Under the pieces are notes generated by a model, which made no database searches, was not told the DNA's origin, and worked only from the letters and a program-made list of their open reading frames with translations. The translations under genes were made by a program, and so were the position numbers. This document shows, in pieces, positions 28,501 to 37,500 of a stretch of 64,000 bases of DNA. Where the stretch lies: contig NW_024467101.1 in the NCBI RefSeq assembly GCF_017591425.1, forward strand, positions 12,226,918 through 12,290,917. The letters are read 5' to 3'. The stretch's first letter is position 1; every line of letters begins with the position of its first letter. Source of the stretch: Ochotona curzoniae (lineage: Eukaryota > Chordata > Mammalia > Lagomorpha > Ochotonidae).

Positions 28501-31500
28501 TTTCTGTCTGTCTCTCAGTGGACAATGGAGAATGCTCAAACTCTCCCATCAGGTTGCTGCTTCCTCATATGGTGAATGAAGTGTTGTTCTAATCAATTAA
28601 TTAATTTGCGTGAGAGGCAAAAAGTTACGGAAAGAGAGATCTTCTATCTTCTGATTCATTTCCCGAATGGTCTCAACAGCCAAAGCTGGGCTGATCTGAA
28701 GCCAGAAGCTTCATCTGGGTCTTCCTCGTGGGTTCCAGGGACCCAAGCTCTTGGGCCATCTTCTGCTGTTTTCCCAGACACATTAGTGGGGATCTGGATC
28801 AGAAGTGGAGCAGCTAGGACTTGAACTGATGCCCATATGGGATGCTGGCACCACTGATGGTGGCCCTAATCACCATGTCACAGCTCCTGCTCCAGTGTTA
28901 TTTATTTTTAATGATTGGTTGATTTATTTGAAAGTCAGAGTTATGAAGACAGAGAAAGCAAGCCATCTTCCATCTGCGGTTCCTTTCCTAAGTGGCCACA
29001 GTGGCCAGTGCTGATGCCAGGAGCTGGGAATTCCATTCAAGTTTAGCATGTGAATGGCAGGGGCTCAAGCACTTGGGCCTTCCTTTGCTGTTTTCCCAGG
29101 CACATTAGCAGGGAGCCAGGTTGGAATTGGGAAAGTTAGGACTCAACTGGTGGGATGCTGGCATCATAGCAGTGGCTCCACTCATTGCACCACAACACCA
29201 ACCCTGAGATTGTTATTTTCACTAGAATTAAATGCTTCCAGAATCCAGCTAACTCATAACTTCCTGCCAAGAACCCCAAGTTTAAAAACCCCATGTATCG
29301 ATTCCTGTTTCCCAGTGCTCTTATCGCCCATCTGTGTGCCAAGCAGTACCACTGTCTCTGGCTAGTCTCTTAGTTCTGTGTTTGAAGATGCTTTTCATCT
29401 GGGCGTACATAGCAGCACGAACTACTTATTGCCTTTCTTTCATGACCCAGGGTGAGCGAATCCCTCTGAACCCTGCAGTGCACTTGGGAATCCATCAACC
29501 AGGCTTCAAATAATCCATGGAACAGGCAATGCTTGTACTTTCCCCTTTTCCAACCCAGAAGAGTGGCTTCAGATGCCCTGGTGAGGGGATGTTGCCACAT
29601 AACCAGGCAGAATCATAGCCAGGAGAGGAAAGCACACAGAGCTGACTGTAGGCATGCGTCAGAGACGGAGTCAGAGATTCGACTTTCTTTTCTAGGATAA
29701 CCGCAGCCCAGTCCCGATCATCACCCCCAGCGACCCCATTGACAGAGAAATCGAATTCTTCCCATCCAGGGCACCCTACGACCCCCGCTGGATGCTCGCG
29801 GGAAGGCCCCACCCCAGTAAGTCCTACTGTGTTCTGTTTGGGACCTCCATCTCACACTCCATTCTGGGGCCTAGGATAAAGGGGCAGTTGGGTAGAAGCA
29901 TCAGCGTTTGTCCCTGCGTCCCAGGGGAGTACACCCCAAATCCAGCGCAGGGGCAGTGGAGGTGTTCTGTTTTTCCATCGCCAACAAAGGAATGCAGGCA
30001 GCACTGGTTTCTGGAACTGACTGTGGGGTGGGAGGGGGAGGTTTTTGTCAGTGGCCATGGCCTCCCTCCCTGGGTTGCTGCGTGGTCTCAGAGCTGGGGA
30101 ATTCTTTGTGGAAACATAAAGATTTTAAATCAGAGACTCTCGGTGAAGGCAGGTGGCAGGGCTAGTCAGTTGCAACCCACACAAGTTATCACCACTGCCA
30201 CCACCACCATGCCAGCTCCTTGGCAAGGCCTGGGGATGCTCCAGATTGGAACATTAGCCAACCTGCAGGCAGAGCAGATCTGGCTTCATACAGCAGTGCT
30301 ACCAGCAGTTGGGTAATGGGGGAGGCCAGCTGGGCTGTGCTCACACAGCCGTATCATGCCTTCTGTGGGAAGGACAGCAGTTGTGAGGGAAAGCCCAGCC
30401 TGGGGCCCAGTGCTATGGCTCAGTGGCCAAATCCTCACCTTGCAGGTGCTGGGATCCCATATGGCAACAGGGCTGTGGTCATCTTTTGTCACAAATGGAA
30501 GCTTTTCCTCCCAGTTCATTAATTTTAAGCTGCAGCCAGCAGGTTGGGGTTGAGGTTTCTGGGGCGGGAGCCCCAGGCTCCTGCCCATGTCCAGGCAAGA
30601 GAAGGCAGAGTGTGGCCCACGCCCTGGTATCTAGGGTTCTATTGGGCAATGGGTGGAAGCAGGATGTTCCATCTGCACTGAGTGTCTACCCTGTCCCATT
30701 TTTGGAGCATTGCTGTTTTGGGCTTGGGTTTGTGTGTTCTTATGGTCATGGGGTTGGGATCTGCTTTTCAAGTGCAAGGTACATGGGGGCTGTCCTTGGA
30801 GAGACCCCCCCCATATCCTCGGGGGTCCTCATAACCCGGGCGTCTGCTGCCTTCCCATCCACAGCTCTGAAGGGCACCTGGCAGAGTGGGTTCTTCGACC
30901 AGGGCAGTTTCAAGGAGATCATGTCGCCTTGGGCCCAGACGGTGGTGACGGGACGAGCCAGGTAATGCAGAGGGGGGGAAGCAGGTGCACCTGCCTGGTC
31001 TCCCAGGCCTTGGGACCCCAGCACTGGGCTGTGGACCACACAGGATGTTTTCCCCCTCGGCCCCAGGACTTTCTGGAAGAGGACAGTGATTTGTGGCATA
31101 GTTTTGTGGATGATGAAATCTTTCCGCCTTCGAAGGCATCTCAGCTAGGCCCAGTGTTGTGACACTGTGGGTGAAGCCACGGTTCATGGTGCCAGCATCC
31201 CATATGAGCGCCGGCTCAGGTCCCAACTGTTTTACTTTTTAAAGATTTATTTATTTTTATTGCAGAGTCAGATATATATAGAGAGGAGGAGAGACAGAGA
31301 GGAAGATCTTCTGTCCATTGATTCACTCCCCAAGTGACCGCAGTGTGGCTAGAGCTGAGCCAATCCAAAGCCAGGAGCCAGGAACCTCTTCCTGGTCTCC
31401 CACTTGAGTATAGGGTCCCAAGGCTTTGGGCCGTCCTCAACTGCTTTCCCAGGCCACAAGCAGGGAGCTGGATAGGAAGTGAACCATATGGGTGGAAAAT

Positions 31501-34500
31501 CTTTCTCTCTCTCGTTCTCTCTGTAATCCTGACTTTCCAATGAGAATAAATAAATCTTTTAAAAAGGGAGCATTCCTTCCCATGCCCTAAAACACTCCCA
31601 TGGGGCTGGCCAGGCCCCATTGACACTCTGGATTCTGCATGGGGGGGGACTGCTGTCCAGTTCCCTGCTCACCCATGCTCGCCTTCCAGGCTAGGGGGCA
31701 TCCCTGTGGGAGTGATCGCCGTGGAGACGCGGACCATGGAGGTGGCCATTCCGGCAGACCCTGCCAACCTGGACTCCGAGGCCAAGGTTTGGAGTGGTGG
31801 CTGCTGCTGTAGCCCACTCTGCCTGTAGGAGTGGCTCCTAGGCGGGTTAGTGGGGGGTGCACCTGTGTCTCCCTCCCCCATTCCCCCCACACAGCCTTGC
31901 ATCCTCGTTGGATGATGAAGAGCCCAAGGTATCCCCCAGCCCTGTTTCTACAGCTGTGCTACTCCTCACCTGGGGGCCTGCACGCGGGGACAACAGGGAC
32001 CTCTCTGAGTGCTGGGTCCCACCCCAAGATGGCTCCCCATGGGCGCCTGAGCCCTGGCTGCTCTTGCCCTGCAGGTGATCCAGCAGGCCGGCCAAGTGTG
32101 GTTCCCAGACTCAGCCTACAAAACCGCCCAGGCCATCAAGGACTTCAACCGGGAGAAACTGCCACTGATGCTCTTTGCCAACTGGAGGGGTTTCTCCGGC
32201 GGCATGAAAGGTGAGGCCACACCAGCTGGTGCAGCCTCGAGCACAGCCCCCTCCAGGTGGTAGTGTTGGGGTCTCCTGCTTGGCCCCACAGTTGTCCCCT
32301 CAGCTGCAACTCCCAGCAGCCCTGAGACTGCAGACCACTGAGGTCACATATACCCATTCTGGAGATGCACAACTGAGGGCTTGGGGCCCAGGGCCACTTC
32401 CCAGAGATGCCACAGCAGAGGGAGTGACATGGTCACCTCAGGGCTGCTCTGAGCCTCACGTGACTGCATAATTCTGCTCGGGCTTATTTACTTATTTATT
32501 TATTAAGCCACCAAGCATACTTAGAGGGCCCATGGCTTCCAGGGGTGTTGCAGAGAGAGCTGGCGTGGGAGGCAGGTGCAGCTGGTGGGGACCCCTGCTC
32601 TGTGAGCTCCACTCTCCCTACTTTATGACAGGTGTAAGAACAGAACCAGCTTGTGAGGGCCGGGGGGAGGAGCCGCCGAGCTGACCACTGGCCCACAGTG
32701 TTGCTATGGTGATGAACTGATGGTCACATCCTCATCCCAGGGGTGTGGTGCAGGGACCCTGTGGATGGCCAGGAGGGCCGCTGAGTGATTCTTGGGCACA
32801 CGTCATACACACGATGTAGGCACCCAGTTCAGGCACAGCTCTCTTTCCAGTGGGACAGAGCAGGGGGTGGCACAGGATTTTATCACGCTCCTTACAGCCA
32901 TGTGTAGCTTGAAACCTCTGCATGTTCATTCCACATTCTGGAATGTTCTATATACTATTTGACTGCAGGCACCTAAACCCTACAGAAAGAAAAAAGCACA
33001 GCCAGGTGGGAGGGCTGCTATGTCACCTTCAGGTGGCCCCAGGGGAAGGGACAGCGCAGTGCAGCCACACTGAGACTGTCTCCATCTCAGCTGGATCCTG
33101 GGGAGCGGGGAGCTGGCTGCTCCCTGAGGCTGTGCTCACAGATGGAAACACTGAGTGACCCGCAGAGGGCGCCAACTGTGCCCCGCGCTCTGGATGCCTT
33201 GCAGCCCAGCACACCATCCTAGGGCGGCTTTGCGCGTAGAAGGCCCTGGGCCCACAGCCTCCCACCTCACCTGTGGCTGCCTTGCCTCCCCACAGACATG
33301 TACGACCAGGTGCTCAAGTTCGGCGCCTACATTGTGGACGGCCTCAGGCAGTACCAGCAGCCCGTGTTGATCTACATCCCGCCCTATGCCGAGCTCCGCG
33401 GCGGCTCCTGGGTGGTGGTGGACCCCACCATCAATCCGCTGTGCATAGAGATGTACGCCGACAAGGAGAGCAGGTGCGTGGGCGCCCTGCACTGGCTGGG
33501 CCTTGCTGCCCTCACCCTTGCCTCCCTCTCTCGCCTGTCCCGAGTCCCCATCACCTCTGAGCCCCAGGGCTGAGGACCACAGAGGGTGTTCCAGCTTTCT
33601 CAAGACCCAGGAGACAGCCGCGAGACCGCTGCTAACTGACTCACAGTGTTGAGGCGGGTCACACATAATCGGGTTTGCTCCGCAGTGTCGTGGTTGGAGC
33701 TGGGAGATAGAAGAATTGTTTCTTCTTTTGTAACAGCAGACCCACCCACCTTCTTCTCAATGACCTGAGCTTCCAGGTGGCCAGGATGAAAAGGGGAACA
33801 TGATGAGGCGTCCGTCATTAGCTCTTTACTTCCCCTCTGGTCACCAGGAAGCTCAGAGCTATCGCTGGTATTTCTCAGCAATTCCAGGCTGTCAGAAGCA
33901 GAAAAGAGGATGGGGTAGGAGTGAGCAGGTGGGAAACATGAGGGAGGTTGGTGTGGGAGGGCAGCAAGCTCTCCCTAGGCCTCTGTGAGCTTTGCGGAGA
34001 CCAGGGTCCCGGCTGTCGGGGAGCGGCCATGAGACCAGCCTGAGGACCGTGACCAAGGAACAGGAGAGTTAGGCTGTTGCAAGGGAAGAAGGGGGAAATT
34101 AATGCAAAAGCCCAGAGAGGGGCAGCCACCCGCCCAGGTACACACAGCCTGTCCATGTAACAGTCGTGGTGGGGGGCCCAGCTCCCTCAGTCTCCACCAG
34201 CTGTGGCTCGCCGGGTGACCCCACCTCCTCTTTCTGTAGAGGGGGTGTCCTGGAGCCAGAAGGCACGGTGGAGATTAAGTTCCGAAAGAAAGACCTGACA
34301 AAGGCAATGAGGAGGATCGACCCGACCTATAGGAAGCTCATGGAACAGCTGGGTAAGAAGGCACAGCGGTGGCACCTGCCAGAGGCCCACTGGTGGGGGT
34401 GCCAAGGGGAAGGGGCACGGGCAGCTGGCTCCATCTGTGCAGGTTTCGGGTTGGTGGAGAACCAAGTACATTGAAAAAGAAAATACATCGTAGTGAGGAA

Positions 34501-37500
34501 ATTAAGATATTGCAAAACCAACTATAGTTTTTGTGAGATTTGAGTAGCCACATTGCACACACACACACACACACAGGTTAGGTATTCCCTTACCCAGATG
34601 CTTGGGACCAGCCGTCTTCTGACTGTAAAGATTATTATTATTTTTTTTTAAGTTGAGGAATATTTGCATCTATACAATGAGGTGTCTTGAGGAGAGGACC
34701 CAAGCATAACCCTAGAACTGGTCTGTTTTCTGGTGCACTCCGCACCCAGGCCGCGGGTCAGTGTTGCACAGTATGTCACCAGTGAATCTGCATTCTGTGT
34801 TGGACCTGGAGGTCAGTTGCTGATTCGATGCCCAAAGAGTTTCAGATGTTGGAATTCCGGAGCCTCAGCCCGACGCAACATTAGGAATTAAGTCCTCGGC
34901 ACACGCAAAGCAGAACGAGGCTGGAAGGACTGGTGGGCTGAGGTGGGGAGGCCAGAATGCAGGAGTCTCCAAGCAGATGGCAGGTTTCCACACGGCCAGC
35001 TTTGTTGGGATGACAGCTTTGGGTCACTGGGCTCCACTTGGCTTTCTCTGTAGATGTCTGGTCACTTCCTTGTGGAAGTGGCTACGCGCCTGTGCGTCAC
35101 TTCCTTGTCTGTGTGATCTCACTGACTGCAGAAGTATGCTCTCCAAGTGCTTTTCCAAGTTTGGGGGGAGTGGGGCTTGACATTGTATCTTCACATTTTT
35201 GGTAGGAGTTTTCTTAAACTACTTCTGAAGATTTATTTATATTTTCATTTGAAATGCACAGTCCCAGAGAGAGAAGATCTTTCAGTCACTGGTTCACACC
35301 CCAAATGGCTGCAGTGGCTTGGGCTGGGCCAGAGCCAGAAGTTCAATCCAGTTTACTCCCACGTGGGAACTGAAGCCCACTACTTGGGCCATCGTTCTGC
35401 TTCCCCATGTGTTGTAGCAGGGAGCTGGATCTGCAGAGCAGTGGGGACTTGAGCCAGCGCTTGTATGGGATGCACTGTAGGCTGGTGGATTCACCTGTTG
35501 CAACCGCAATGCTTGCATCTTGGTAGGAGGTTTCTAGCTCACAGCCAAGGACTGGATTAAGAACCCACATCCCACATCTGCAGGCCTAGGGTGCATCCCC
35601 AGCTCCAGCTCCTGACTCAGACCTTGGGAGGCAACAGTGGGAGGCTGGAGTGAGAGCTCCGACCCCTCCCAGGCCAAACCGTGGCTCTAGCCCCCCCCCT
35701 CGCAGGCCTGTCGGCATGTTTGTCCTGGCAGGTTCAGCCCAGCTCTCCGAGCAGGACCGCAGGGACCTGGAGGGCCGGCTGAAGGCCCGCGAGGAGCTGC
35801 TGCTCCCCATCTACCACCAAGTGGCGGTGCAGTTCGCAGATCTCCATGACACGCCTGGCCGCATGCTGGAGAAGGGCGTGGTCTCCGTAAGCACCTGCAG
35901 CGGGGGTTGGGGCCAGCTTCTCCGGAAGGACTGGTATTGGGGTTCAGGGACTCCCATGCAGGCCCAGATACCCCTCCTACCCAACAAAACCCACCCTCCC
36001 GGGATTCTCTTAAATCCCCAAGATACCCAAGCAGCTAGTAAGGCTCGGACCCCATGTGCGTGTGTGCAATGCTCCGTGCGTGTGAGCCAGGTTGAGTCTG
36101 CCCCCATGCCTTGCCCTGGGGCAACCTCCTGTAGAAGTCTCTTGGCAAGAGTGCCCACTCCCCTGCCACCAGCAGAGCTCCGGTCCAGGCAGAGCCCAGC
36201 ACCCGAGCAGGCCCCCCTCCCTGCTCCATGTCCATCTTAAGCAGAGCCCACCATCCCTTCCTGGGACTCAGGCCCGGCTGTGTCTGCGCAGGATGTCCTG
36301 GAGTGGAGGACCTCGCGTACCTTCCTGTACTGGCGCCTACGTCGCCTCCTCCTGGAGGACCAGGTCAAGCAGGAGATCCTGCGGGCCAGCGGCGAGCTGA
36401 GCCATGTGCACATCCAGTCCATGCTGCGCCGCTGGTTCGTGGAGACCGAGGGCCCTGTGAAGGTGCGCTTGGGGCAGGACCGAGGGCATTGGGGGCGGGG
36501 CTGATGGCATGGGGGTCCCCCCAGGGCATTGAGGGGCAGGGCCGAGGCGGAGGGTCTTGGGGAGCCGAGGCAGCCTGCTTGGTGCAGGGCCCCCAGCTCT
36601 GAGGCAGCTCCCACCTCTCGCCAGGCCTACCTATGGGACAACAATGAGGTGGTAGTGAGGTGGCTGGAGCAGCACTGGCAGGAGGAGGACGGCTTGCGCT
36701 CCACCATCCGTGAGAACATCAAGTACCTGAAACGAGACTCCGTCCTCAAGACTATCCGAAAGTGAGTGGTCCCGCACCTACCCACTCCCCCACCACCCCC
36801 TGGGTAAAGGACCCTGGATTTGACCCCAGAACGGTTTATCAAGCCCACAGGCTGCATGATGCCAAGCTCCCAGCCTGGGTCTGGGCTGGACCTCCAGGTT
36901 CCCAGCAAAGAACCTACGGCTCAATCCCCCATCCTGCCCTCCCAGCTCCCCTGGGGTTAAAGGGGCACACAACTTCTGAAGACTGTGAGGAAGGTGGGAG
37001 CAGCTCCTGGCACTTGATCTGTTTCTGGACATAGCAAAAGTTTCTGGAAAATGGAATTCAATGCTAAGTCTTCTATTGCCACACAAACTTGAAAATATGC
37101 ATACTTTAAAATATAATATATATTATATATTTATATATATTTTAATATATATTTAATATATATTTATATATAAATATATAATATATATATTTTATATATT
37201 TTATATATATATATTTTTAAGTATGCATATATATATATGTATCATTGAGGTTTTTCCATGAACTTCCTAAAGACTTCTTGTTCATGGTGACATTTCCAGT
37301 GTCATAACTAACTTCTGGTTTTACTAGAAAGCCCTCACTGCGTGCCCTGAGGCCTCAGACTCCCACCCCGGGTCAGGCTTTCCCAAGGGTCTGCCCACCC
37401 CCCATTACCTCCTCCCCCGCCAGCTGTGGACTGGAAGGCAGGCAGCAGACATCCCCAAGGCTTGGGGCACCTGCCTTGTCTGTATCACATCTCCGCTGGG

